A stretch of DNA of 64,000 nucleotides from the NCBI GenBank assembly GCA_035653295.1, contig DASRCB010000140.1, forward strand, positions 36,725 to 100,724. Direction: 5' to 3'. This DNA is from DASRCB01 sp035653295 (lineage in GTDB: Bacteria; Acidobacteriota; Terriglobia; Bryobacterales; Bryobacteraceae). Every line of letters starts with the position of its first letter. Within the stretch, counting starts at the first letter, position 1. Below the pieces are notes generated by a model. It searched no databases. It was given only the letters and a program-made list of their open reading frames with translations, and was not told the DNA's origin. This document shows positions 35,479 to 43,554 of this stretch, piece by piece. A program made the translations under genes and the position numbers.

Positions 35479-36168
35479 ATGTTGCTGAAGGGTTTGGCTC
35501 TCGCGGGCCTTGCTGCTGCAATGGTGTGCGCGGCCGAGAAAACACCGGACGAGCGGCTGCAGAACGCGGCCGATACGTTCCGCGAGATTATGGCGACCCC
35601 CGACAAGGGAATCCCGCAGGATCTGCTCGGGCGGGCGCAGTGTGTGGTCATCATCCCCGGACTGAAGAAGGGCGCCTTTGTTGTTGGCGGCGAGTACGGG
35701 AAGGGTTTCGCCGAATGCCGCACCGGTAACGGTTGGAGCGGCCCCGCAGCCGTGAAGATGACGGGCGGCAGTTTCGGATTCCAGATTGGCGGGTCGGAGA
35801 CCGATCTCGTGCTCCTGGTCATGAATCAGCGCGGCATGGACAAACTAATGAGCAATAAGTTCACACTTGGGGCCGATGCCTCCGTTGCCGCCGGACCGGT
35901 TGGGCGCACTGCCGCGGCGGAGACCGACGCGTCTATGCACGCTGAAATTCTGGCCTGGTCGCGTTCCCGCGGCGCATTCGCGGGAATCGCACTCAACGGC
36001 GCAGTGCTGCAGCCCGACGAAAGCGAAGACCGCAAGCTGTACGGCCACGACGTATCGAGCCGCGATGTCCTCGCAGGTTCTGCGCGACGCTCGGTTGCGA
36101 CTAATCCGCTCACAGCGGCGCTGGAAGCCTATCCGGCTAACGCGGGTAACGCTGACCGGTCGCGGTAA
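35479..36168 (+). CDS. SYLF domain (Ysc84/DUF500) lipid-binding protein, exported
   Basis: 229 residues from the ATG at 35479, which follows GGGAGGAGAATCG; an earlier ATG in frame at 35443 adds residues before the signal. The signal peptide is LLKGLALAGLAAAMVCAAE. The SYLF core is recognisable: RAQCVVIIPGLKKGAFVVGGEYGKG, GWSGPAAVKMTGGSFGFQIGG, TDLVLLVMNQRGMDKLMSNKFTLGADASVAAGPVGR. These domains bind phospholipids and in bacteria are small periplasmic or outer-membrane-linked proteins. Its neighbour is a DUF1328 gene, so both may respond to envelope stress. Confidence 0.88.
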   Translation: MLLKGLALAGLAAAMVCAAEKTPDERLQNAADTFREIMATPDKGIPQDLLGRAQCVVIIPGLKKGAFVVGGEYGKGFAECRTGNGWSGPAAVKMTGGSFGFQIGGSETDLVLLVMNQRGMDKLMSNKFTLGADASVAAGPVGRTAAAETDASMHAEILAWSRSRGAFAGIALNGAVLQPDESEDRKLYGHDVSSRDVLAGSARRSVATNPLTAALEAYPANAGNADRSR

Positions 36169-36185
36169 CGCCCCACAACAAGATC

Positions 36186-36806
36186 TTACCTGGCCGCTCC
36201 AACTCGCTCGATCGAAACGCTCTTGATCGTAACAGGTTGGAGCGGTTTGTCTTTGTCGTCGCGGTCCACGTTCGAGATGTTGTCCGCGACTTCCTGCCCA
36301 TCCACCACCTGCCCGAAGATCGTATAGCCGCCATTGAGGTGCGGCTGCGGGGCGACGGTGACAAAGAACTGGCACCCGTTGGTGTCGCGTCCCGAGTTGG
36401 CCATTGCCACACGGCCGGCCCGATCGAAGCGCAAGTCGCTGTCCTCGTTTTCGAATTCGTAACCCGGGCCGCCCTCGCCTGTACCGAGTGGGTCGCCGCC
36501 CTGGATCATGAAGAACGGGATCACCCGGTGGAACGTCGTCCCGTCGTAAAGCGGCTTCCTCGTCTTCTGGTTCGTGCGCGGGTCGGTCCACTCCTTCTTA
36601 CCGGTGGCGAGGCCGACGAAGTTGGCGACCGTCTTCGGAGCTTCCTTCTCGAATAACTGGATGGTGATGTCGCCCATCGAAGTATGGATGGTGGCGTACA
36701 GCCCCGGCTCGCGAGCGGCGGTTGTGGAAGCCGTGCCGGAAGAGGGCGTCTGTGCGGAAATGACAGCGCAAGCAACACAAAACAGAGCGGTTAACAGAAA
36801 TTTCAC
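36186..36806 (-). CDS. Peptidyl-prolyl cis-trans isomerase, cyclophilin type, exported
   Basis: 206 residues from the GTG at 36806, which begins the signal peptide KFLLTALFCVACAVISAQ; the open frame upstream overlaps the next gene's 3' end and has no support. The cyclophilin core is clear: IHTSMGDITIQLFEKEAPKTV, YDGTTFHRVIPFFMIQGGDP (active-site Arg and Phe), NGCQFFVTVAPQPHLNGGYTIFGQVVDG. It catalyses proline isomerisation of exported proteins, probably in the periplasm. Confidence 0.88.
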   Translation of the reverse strand: MKFLLTALFCVACAVISAQTPSSGTASTTAAREPGLYATIHTSMGDITIQLFEKEAPKTVANFVGLATGKKEWTDPRTNQKTRKPLYDGTTFHRVIPFFMIQGGDPLGTGEGGPGYEFENEDSDLRFDRAGRVAMANSGRDTNGCQFFVTVAPQPHLNGGYTIFGQVVDGQEVADNISNVDRDDKDKPLQPVTIKSVSIERVGAAR

Positions 36807-36849
36807 GATCTTTCGATTATACTGAACCGCTTCGCGCGGTCTTGCCGCT

Positions 36850-37659
36850 TTATGCCGGCCGCTCGAGCACGCGATCGAACTCGGCGATGATGCGGAACTT
36901 CTCCTCGTCCGGCTCGAGGTCCCAGGAAGGGTAGTCCGGGTTGAGCGATTCGAGCCGGATGTGCCTGTGGCGCCACGCGCTTTCGTCACCGTCCGACGTC
37001 TTTTCGCTGCGGTAACGCTTCACCGTGTAGCGGTTCGTTCCGGTGGTCTGAAGGTCCTCGACCAGCACTAACCGACCGTCCCTCGAGCCGCGTACGCCTG
37101 CCCTGAAAACGCACAGGCTGCCGTCGGGTATGAGCGGCTCCATGGAATGTCCCGCGATGCGGGCAACGAACATGTCCGGGGTGAGCCGAAGATCTTCAGG
37201 CGCTTCCTGCCAGCCCTCCTCCTGGACTTCCTCATTCTCCAGAAAGCGCCCCGCAGCCACGCGCAGCGTATACAGCGGCAGGTGCGTGCGGAACGGCAGC
37301 ACCTTCGGCTGTACGTGACGGCGGTAGAGGCGCTCGAGAGCGCGCTCGAAGTTCTCCACCAGCACCGTTTCGCGATCGGAAATGCGCAGCGTGTTCGAGA
37401 GCGTGTCTTCGAGACGGGCCAGGAGCGCTTCGGCGCCGATTTCCTGAGCTCCGGAGGCGAAATCCGCGGCAACCGCCTCCAGCACCTCGGCATCCTCCGG
37501 CTCGGCGATCTCCTCCCAGTCGCGGCGGAACTTCACATACAGGGTATCGGTGGCGGGATCCTCGAGAACGATGCCGATGGTCTCAACTCCGCGGCCGGGC
37601 AGTTCCGCGCTGATCGCGGCGTACACGCCCTGTGCGGTCTCGGAGATGGAAGATGGCAT
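36850..37659 (-). CDS. S24/LexA-type peptidase-like protein without DNA-binding domain
   Basis: 269 residues. The C-terminal half has the S24 Ser-Lys dyad: S172 in FVARIAGHSMEPLIPDGS and K214 in YTVKRYRSE, followed by the beta strands expected of the LexA/UmuD fold. The N-terminal 120 residues carry no helix-turn-helix that I can see; they form an acidic alpha/beta region (VKFRRDWEEIAEPEDAEVLEAVAADF). So this is not a phage-type repressor or LexA itself. It could be a signal-peptidase-like or regulatory protein that cleaves itself. It is flanked by the cyclophilin and VWFA genes on the same strand, with short gaps. Confidence 0.72.
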   Translation of the reverse strand: MPSSISETAQGVYAAISAELPGRGVETIGIVLEDPATDTLYVKFRRDWEEIAEPEDAEVLEAVAADFASGAQEIGAEALLARLEDTLSNTLRISDRETVLVENFERALERLYRRHVQPKVLPFRTHLPLYTLRVAAGRFLENEEVQEEGWQEAPEDLRLTPDMFVARIAGHSMEPLIPDGSLCVFRAGVRGSRDGRLVLVEDLQTTGTNRYTVKRYRSEKTSDGDESAWRHRHIRLESLNPDYPSWDLEPDEEKFRIIAEFDRVLERPA

Positions 37660-37685
37660 TATGCTGTTCTCATCGGTCAGAATCG

Positions 37686-38735
37686 TCAGGGCTTGAAAGG
37701 ATAATATCCCTTTCTTGCTCGCACCTTCACATTGGGCAGGTCCACATCCACGCGAATGTTTCGGAACGTCCTGCCCGAGTCGGCCACATCGGGAACATAA
37801 CGCAGAATGTACTGTGTCGTCACCTCGCCGGCGATGTGTTCGATCGCGCGATACATGCCATTGACAAGTTCCGAGGCATACCCGCCGGTTCCGGGATGGA
37901 ACACATAATTCCCCTCGTCCATGGGCGTGGAGAGATAGCCCGACACATCGGAGTAAACTTTCTGCAGCGGCGATTCAACCCGCCCGCCCGTCTCCTCCGC
38001 CAGCCGCACCAGGTTCTTTTCGTCATCCGTCACCGCGCCGAATGACACCGTGCTGATGCCGTAAATCGTGACCAGGTTGCGCTGCGCAATCTCCAGCGCC
38101 TGATTCAGGTTCTTGGTGCTCGCGGTATCGTGGCCGTCGCCCATGATCACCAGCACGCGCCGCGGCTCGATGGGCTCGCCTTTCACCAGGTCGTGGCTGG
38201 TGCACGCCTTCCACACGGCGTCGTACAGCGCTGCGCCTCCGCCGGGCTTGAGCTTGCGAATCTTCTCGACGATCGCCTCGCCGTCACTCGTGGTATTTTG
38301 CAGCAGCTCCGCGTCGCTGGAGTAGGCGATCAGGTAGCCGCTGTACTTCTTGTCGCCGGGCAACAGCGTGTCCACCAGTTCGATCGCCGCGTCCTTGTAG
38401 TTCTTCCAGGTCAGGCGGCTGGTGTTGCTCATGTCGATGAGGAACCCGACCACCACCGGCTGGCTGCGCTCGCGGCTGAAATACTCGATTTTTTGTTCCT
38501 TACCTTCATCGAAGATCCGGAAATCCTTCTGCTCGAGATCGGTGACGAAGCGGCCGCGCTCATCGGTGACCGTGACCGGCACAATGACCTCGTTTACCTG
38601 CACCTGAATGGGACTCTCGGCAGGTTTGGACTGGGTAGGGACCTCCGCCTTTGCCGCCACGGGCGGCGGTCCGGACTTCGTCTGGGCAAAAAGCGAGACA
38701 ACGAGCGCGCAGCTCAGGATGACGCGAAACAACAT
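37686..38735 (-). CDS. Exported vWA protein of the acidobacterial VWFA-related type
   Basis: 349 residues from the ATG at 38735, which gives a signal peptide FRVILSCALVVSLFAQ; the open frame runs 500 nt further upstream through another gene and is not real. After a short beta domain (VNEVIVPVTVTDERGRFVTDLEQKDF) the vWA fold begins at FLIDMSNTS, with a MIDAS-like D101-x-S103-x-T105. The pattern is that of the VWFA-related domain common in Acidobacteria, usually anchored outside the membrane. It binds a divalent cation and a partner protein; role unknown. Confidence 0.85.
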   Translation of the reverse strand: MLFRVILSCALVVSLFAQTKSGPPPVAAKAEVPTQSKPAESPIQVQVNEVIVPVTVTDERGRFVTDLEQKDFRIFDEGKEQKIEYFSRERSQPVVVGFLIDMSNTSRLTWKNYKDAAIELVDTLLPGDKKYSGYLIAYSSDAELLQNTTSDGEAIVEKIRKLKPGGGAALYDAVWKACTSHDLVKGEPIEPRRVLVIMGDGHDTASTKNLNQALEIAQRNLVTIYGISTVSFGAVTDDEKNLVRLAEETGGRVESPLQKVYSDVSGYLSTPMDEGNYVFHPGTGGYASELVNGMYRAIEHIAGEVTTQYILRYVPDVADSGRTFRNIRVDVDLPNVKVRARKGYYPFKP

Positions 38736-38844
38736 GCAGGAATGCCTTTCTACGATTATAGGGACTTCACGCCGTCTGCCGGTGCTATTCTGATTCGCGC
38801 GGTATGGGTGTGCGGTTGTCCTGCGCCTGTCTTCTGGATCCGCA

Positions 38845-39408
38845 ATGTACGCAGCGAGCCCACCCGACGCGATCATCGATCGCGCGCGACAGCGCATGGC
38901 CGCCAATGTTGCCGGCCTGCCAAACTTTACCTGCACCGAAACCACCGCACGAACGGTTCGACGCGCGTCCACGCAACGGCTCCTGTTTCGCGATACCCTC
39001 CACCTCGAGGTCGCGTTTATCTCCGGAACGGAAATGTTCTCCTGGCCTGGATCGGGCAGTTTTGAGCCTGGCTTTCTGCAGAACCTCCCCCACTCGGGCG
39101 TCAGCGGAACCGGCGGCTTTGCCGGCTGGACGCGCACGCTCTTCGGTCCTGCCGCGCCGCAGTTCACATCGGACGGAGACTGTATTGTTGACGGGCGGCA
39201 GGGAGCACAATACAAATTCCGGGTCCCCATCGAGGCAAGTGGCTACGAAGTCCAGTCCGCCGGCGGCCGCGCCGTATCGCCGTATTCCGGGACAGTCTGC
39301 ATCGACCCGGTTGCATCGGATGTGATGCGGCTCTCGATCCGAGCCGAAAGTCTTCAAAACCGTTTCGCGGCGTCAGCGAATCCATCCGTTACGGACACAG
39401 CACCGTGA
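38845..39408 (+). CDS. N-terminal half of a frameshift-split acidobacterial exported protein
   Basis: 187 residues. The segment from PDAIIDRARQRMAANVAGLP with NFTCTETTAR, and later FSWPGSGSF and FAGWTRTLFG, follows a family I recognise from Acidobacteria (no name). At DVMRLSIRAESLQ the homologous line continues in the -1 frame (GVSESIRYGHSTVSGID), so the ORF ends early with an unrelated tail (SANPSVTDTAP) at 39408. The signal peptide normally expected is not in frame; a hydrophobic MGVRLSCACLL lies in another frame from 38804, hinting at a second disturbance. Confidence 0.6.
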   Translation: MYAASPPDAIIDRARQRMAANVAGLPNFTCTETTARTVRRASTQRLLFRDTLHLEVAFISGTEMFSWPGSGSFEPGFLQNLPHSGVSGTGGFAGWTRTLFGPAAPQFTSDGDCIVDGRQGAQYKFRVPIEASGYEVQSAGGRAVSPYSGTVCIDPVASDVMRLSIRAESLQNRFAASANPSVTDTAP

Positions 39409-40076
39409 GCGGTATCGACCATTTGCTGCCGCGGGAAAGCGAACTGGTCGTGCTCGACTCGGATGGCAATGAGAGCCGCAGCCTGAGCCGCTTCAGCAGT
39501 TGCCGGGCATTCTCCAGCCACTCTTTCCTCCGCATGGACGATGACCAGACCAGCGCTTTGGCGCAGTTGCCGGGCGCCATCCTGCAACTCCCCGCCGGGG
39601 CGTCACTGGAATTGGAGCTCACCAGCCCCGTGTCGTTCGACGAATCCGCTGTGGGCGACCCCGTTACGGCGGGGCTCGTTCGAGCCGTGAGATTCGCGGA
39701 ACTCACCATTCCGAAAGGCGCCGTGGCGTTGGGCCATATTGTCCGCCTGGAGCAGTATTTCGAGCCTCGTAAGTATTTTGTGGTGAGTCTGGATTTCTCC
39801 TCGCTTGCTTTTGGCGAAAAGAGTGCCGTGTTCCGCGCCAGGCTCATAGGTCCGCGGCTGCAGGCCGGCAGCGCTGCGGTCAGTTCCGGGACCGTCGAGT
39901 TGGACGGCTCCCGCAATCTCGGCATGAGCTCGCATCGACCCTCTACTTCGGAAATGGATGTCCGGGGTAGCTTCGATATCGTTGACGAAGCCGGGCCCGG
40001 CGCCTTCCGCGTCTGGGGAACCAAGCTTCGGCTCCCACCGGGCCTTCGAATGGATCTCAAAACGCAACAGCACTAA
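39405..40076 (+). CDS. C-terminal half of the frameshift-split acidobacterial protein
   Basis: 223 residues from a GTG at 39405 that overlaps the previous TGA as GTGA. It continues the same family: HLLPRESELVVLDSDGNESR, FSSCRAFSSHSF, then an independent beta-rich domain (LPAGASLELELTSPVSFD and FAELTIPKGAVALGHIVRLEQ) of the kind placed after the first domain. The codon use and the continuing homology show that both halves were one gene. It converges on homoserine dehydrogenase, whose stop overlaps this one in CTAA (40073-40076). Confidence 0.6.
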   Translation: MSGIDHLLPRESELVVLDSDGNESRSLSRFSSCRAFSSHSFLRMDDDQTSALAQLPGAILQLPAGASLELELTSPVSFDESAVGDPVTAGLVRAVRFAELTIPKGAVALGHIVRLEQYFEPRKYFVVSLDFSSLAFGEKSAVFRARLIGPRLQAGSAAVSSGTVELDGSRNLGMSSHRPSTSEMDVRGSFDIVDEAGPGAFRVWGTKLRLPPGLRMDLKTQQH

Positions 40077-41386
40077 TCCTGCAGCGACTGCTCCATGGGC
40101 ATCGCAAACGGCGGCTCGATGAGGAAGTCCTGCTCCGCCATGTCGGCCAGGGCGGCTCGCAGCGACTCTTCACGGCAGGGCTGGGTGGTTATCACGAACG
40201 GCAGGTCCCTCCAGTTCTCGCTTGGGATCTGCAGCACGGCGTCGAGGCTGATGCCCTGGCCGGCCAGGACTGTGGCGAGGCGGGCGATGATGCCGGGACG
40301 ATCCTCCACGCGGAAACGCAGGAAGTAGGGCGAAGCCAGTCTCTCGATAGAGATGGGCTGGTATTCGCCAAGACGCTCGTGGGCGAAAGGAGAAACACGC
40401 TCGGGGCTGCCGGATCGAATCTCGCGCCCGACACGCATCATGTCGGAGACCACGGCCACGCCAGTCGGCAGGGGTCCCGCGCCGCGGCCGTAATAGAACG
40501 TGTCCTGACCGTAGTGGCCGCGAATCCAAATCGCGTTATACGAGCCTCGCACGCCGGCCAGAATCGTGCGGTTCGAAATCAGAGACGGCCGGACCGACAG
40601 GATCAAACCTTCGGTGGTTTTGCGCGCCGCGCAGATAAGCCGAATCGTGTAGTCGATCTGCTGGGCGTATTGGAAATCAACCGGCAGAACGCGGCGAATC
40701 CCCTCGGTGTAGATATCCGAGGGCGTGATCTTCTCGCCGAAGGCGAGAGCTGCGACAATAGCGAGCTTCGATCGAGCGTCGAAACCATCGACATCGTCGG
40801 CCGGATTGGCCTCCGCATATCCTAGTTTCTGGGCCTCCCGGAGCACCACGTCAAATGGCGTCCCGTGCCGCTCGATTTCCGTCAGGATGTAGTTGCAGGT
40901 GCCGTTCAGGATCCCGAACAGCGAGGTCACCCGGTCGCCGGCAATGCCTTCACGCAGAGTGGCCAGGATGGGAATGCCTCCGGCAACGCTGGCCTCCATG
41001 CCGAGGTTCACGCCCGCGCGGATCGCGCGGTCCCACAGTTCGGCGCCACAGGCGGCCATCAGCTCCTTGTTCGCTGTGACCACGGACTTGCCATGCTCGA
41101 TCGCGCCTTCAAGGACCTCGCGCGCGACGTGCGTTCCGCCAATCAGCTCGGCGACGATATCGACTTCGGGGTGACTTACCACCTCGCGCCAGTCGTTCGT
41201 TTTCAGCAGCGCGTCCCCAAGGGCGGCGGGCATCGCCTTCGTCTCGACGGTGCGGCTGCAGACGGCCTTAACGACGAGGCGGAACCCACACTTCTGTGCG
41301 ATGGACTCGGCGTTGTCGGCCAAAATCGTGAGCGAGCCCGTACCCACGTTGCCGAGGCCGACAATACCGACGTTGACCTGTCGCAT
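40073..41386 (-). CDS. hom: Homoserine dehydrogenase
   Basis: 437 residues. NAD(P)-binding GIVGLGNVGTG at residues 8-17; catalytic-domain signatures KSVVTANKELMAACG and ASVAGGIPILATLREGIAGD, ILNGTCNYILTEI, GYAEANPADDVDGFDARSKLAI. A C-terminal ACT domain (PYFLRFRVEDRPGIIARLATVL) probably gives threonine feedback control, as in family members with this length. It reduces aspartate semialdehyde to homoserine in threonine/methionine biosynthesis. It stands alone, with no thrB/thrC nearby. Upstream is a 200-nt gap with divergent tonB-like gene. Confidence 0.93.
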   Translation of the reverse strand: MRQVNVGIVGLGNVGTGSLTILADNAESIAQKCGFRLVVKAVCSRTVETKAMPAALGDALLKTNDWREVVSHPEVDIVAELIGGTHVAREVLEGAIEHGKSVVTANKELMAACGAELWDRAIRAGVNLGMEASVAGGIPILATLREGIAGDRVTSLFGILNGTCNYILTEIERHGTPFDVVLREAQKLGYAEANPADDVDGFDARSKLAIVAALAFGEKITPSDIYTEGIRRVLPVDFQYAQQIDYTIRLICAARKTTEGLILSVRPSLISNRTILAGVRGSYNAIWIRGHYGQDTFYYGRGAGPLPTGVAVVSDMMRVGREIRSGSPERVSPFAHERLGEYQPISIERLASPYFLRFRVEDRPGIIARLATVLAGQGISLDAVLQIPSENWRDLPFVITTQPCREESLRAALADMAEQDFLIEPPFAMPMEQSLQD

Positions 41387-41586
41387 AAGAGGCCATTATA
41401 CGATTGGCGGCATGGATTAGCCGGTGTTATTCGTAGCCGCACCCCCGCCGCCGGGTTCCGCCCGAACCTGCACTTTTCGGCACTGTAATCTGCAATAGCA
41501 TACAAACGAAACCTAACCGTAATTTGAAGTAATTCATCGCAACGGGTTTCGCGGCATGGCGTATATGTTTTCTCGGGTGGGCGCAC

Positions 41587-42573
41587 ATGGGACCGGCGCT
41601 GGCGCGGATTTCAATCGCAGTGACTGCTTCCTGCGGCATCGCCATTATGGCGCTTGCTGTGTCCGATCTGCTTCACCCCTCTCCGGCAACAGATGTGGAG
41701 ATGAACCTGGCGCCATCTTCCGATGCGCTTCGTGTCGATTGGCAATGCAAATACGCGTCGGCGCATTCGCGCCGGGCGATTCTGCGAATTGTCGACGGCA
41801 TTCACACACGGCAGCTTCAGCTTGGCGACGACCAGTTGCCGGTCGGTTCGCTGCTGTATAAGGCGAGCTCCGACGACGTCCTTTTTGAAATCACCATGAT
41901 CATCGACGGGAATGCCGCCGCGGCGCGCGCTGTCCGGTACGTTGGCGGGCCTGAGCGGGCGGTTCCTGTGACGGTGGTCCCAGCGCCTTCGCCAAAGGTG
42001 GTCGAGGCCTTCGCACACAAAGCATCTGCAGTTGCGGTTGCCGAGAGTGCCGCGTCCGCCGACCGTTACGCCCTTCGTCCGTGGCGCCCACAGCACGACG
42101 CTGTGATGGCGCAAATCGTTCCTGCTCGGCCTTTGCCGGTAATATCCAAAGTGTCCGAGCCGCCCGGCGCGAGGCCATCGCCGACGCCGACCGCCGTGCC
42201 AACGCCCGTACTTCAATCAAATCCGCCTCCGCGCAATCATCCGCCAGCCATGACTCAAATGCCGGTTCCCAGGGCGCCCGCTGTTCCCGTTCAAATCGAA
42301 CCGCCTGAGCCTGTCCGGCGCGTGTTTCCCCGGCTGAACGGTGGGCCACGACGGTTTCGGAGCAGCACCGTCTCCGTGTCGGTCCGCCTTGACGAGCGCG
42401 GCCGTGTTGTAGGGGCGCATGTTATATCCGCTACGCCGTACACCAGCGAGTTTGTCGTCGGAGCCGCGCTGGTGGCCGCACAGCAGTGGGTGTTCCGGCC
42501 GTGCAGACTGCGCGGGCAGGCGATCGTGAGCGATTTCGTGATCAACTTCAATTTCCCCGAAGACCCGCATTAG
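41587..42573 (+). CDS. TonB-like energy transducer protein
   Basis: 328 residues. One hydrophobic helix near the N-terminus (about residues 8-28), then a central region rich in Pro/Ala (residues 150-240, PSPTPTAVPTPVLQ and PPPRNHPP), and a C-terminal TonB domain (STVSVSVRLDERGRVVGAHVI ... AALVAAQQWVFRPCRLRG). The domain order matches TonB family proteins that span the periplasm. No ExbB/ExbD gene is near, so it may serve a different complex. The 200-nt gap upstream with AT-rich stretches (41495-41540) is the likely shared promoter with hom. Confidence 0.78.
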   Translation: MGPALARISIAVTASCGIAIMALAVSDLLHPSPATDVEMNLAPSSDALRVDWQCKYASAHSRRAILRIVDGIHTRQLQLGDDQLPVGSLLYKASSDDVLFEITMIIDGNAAAARAVRYVGGPERAVPVTVVPAPSPKVVEAFAHKASAVAVAESAASADRYALRPWRPQHDAVMAQIVPARPLPVISKVSEPPGARPSPTPTAVPTPVLQSNPPPRNHPPAMTQMPVPRAPAVPVQIEPPEPVRRVFPRLNGGPRRFRSSTVSVSVRLDERGRVVGAHVISATPYTSEFVVGAALVAAQQWVFRPCRLRGQAIVSDFVINFNFPEDPH

Positions 42574-42722
42574 CGCCGAGGCCGGCTGACGGCCTGCAAC
42601 CGGCACGGTCTCGCGGTGAACTCCGGCGCGGGCGCACAACCAAAACGGCCGGCCGTGCGTCTGTATCTGCACGGCCTTCCAGGGGCACGCGTGTTATTCT
42701 TAAGCCAACTCGGGACCTCCCC

Positions 42723-43532
42723 ATGCATTTCCGCGGTGTTGTATTCGCAGTTCCTGCGGCCCTTGTGCTGGTCAGTTCCCTGCTGGCAGTGCAGCGCCCG
42801 GGGCAGGTTTACCCCGATCACTTCCAGGTCTATCCAGGCGTCGAGTACACCAACTTCCCGCTGCCGCCGGAATGGCGCGGTCAGAACGCGGAATGGACGT
42901 TCGCCCGCATCATGTACCCAGCCGTGGTCTGGTATCCGCGCTGGACTATGGACTATCCCCGCTCGGACCGGCACCTCAGCGCAGCCATCAGCCGCCTCAC
43001 ACGCATCGACGCGCGCCCGGTGGAGCAGCCGGTCTCGCTCGATACCGACGCCTTCCGCAATTTCCCCTGGGTATATGCGGTCGAGGTGGGCTATTGGAAC
43101 CTCACTGACGCCGAATGCGCCCGGCTGCGCGATCACCTGCTGCACGGTGGTTTCCTGATGGTCGATGATTTTCACGGCACGCGCGAGTGGGAGATCTTCA
43201 TGCAGAGCATGAGCCGCGTGTTCCCGGACCGGCCGGTGGTGGAGATCCCGGACGATGACCCGATCTTCCACACCGTGTACGACCTCGACCATCGCTATCA
43301 GGTGCCCGGGGCACAGTTCATGGAGACGGGCAAGACCTACGAGCATGACGGCTACGAGCCGGAATGGCGCGGAATCCGCGATGACAAGGGACGCATCATG
43401 GTGGCCATGTGCCACAACATGGATCTCGGCGATTCGTGGGAGCACGCCGACAACCCTCAGTACCCGGAGAAATTCTCCGCGCTCGGGATGCGAATCGGGG
43501 TGGACTACCTGGTCTACGCGATGACCCATTAG
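42723..43532 (+). CDS. DUF4159 domain protein, exported
   Basis: 269 residues from the ATG at 42723, giving a signal FRGVVFAVPAALVLVSSLLA; the open frame reaches 42486 without support. The mature part contains WTFARIMYP, WTMDYPRSDRHLS, VGYWNLTDAECARLRDHLLHGGFLMVDDFHG, as in DUF4159, a predicted Rossmann-like (GATase-like) domain. Relatives are linked to MoxR/DUF58/BatA operons. It leads the operon, 22 nt upstream of the vWA gene. Confidence 0.82.
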   Translation: MHFRGVVFAVPAALVLVSSLLAVQRPGQVYPDHFQVYPGVEYTNFPLPPEWRGQNAEWTFARIMYPAVVWYPRWTMDYPRSDRHLSAAISRLTRIDARPVEQPVSLDTDAFRNFPWVYAVEVGYWNLTDAECARLRDHLLHGGFLMVDDFHGTREWEIFMQSMSRVFPDRPVVEIPDDDPIFHTVYDLDHRYQVPGAQFMETGKTYEHDGYEPEWRGIRDDKGRIMVAMCHNMDLGDSWEHADNPQYPEKFSALGMRIGVDYLVYAMTH

Positions 43533-43554
43533 AGGTCCGCGAAAGAGCGCGAGC

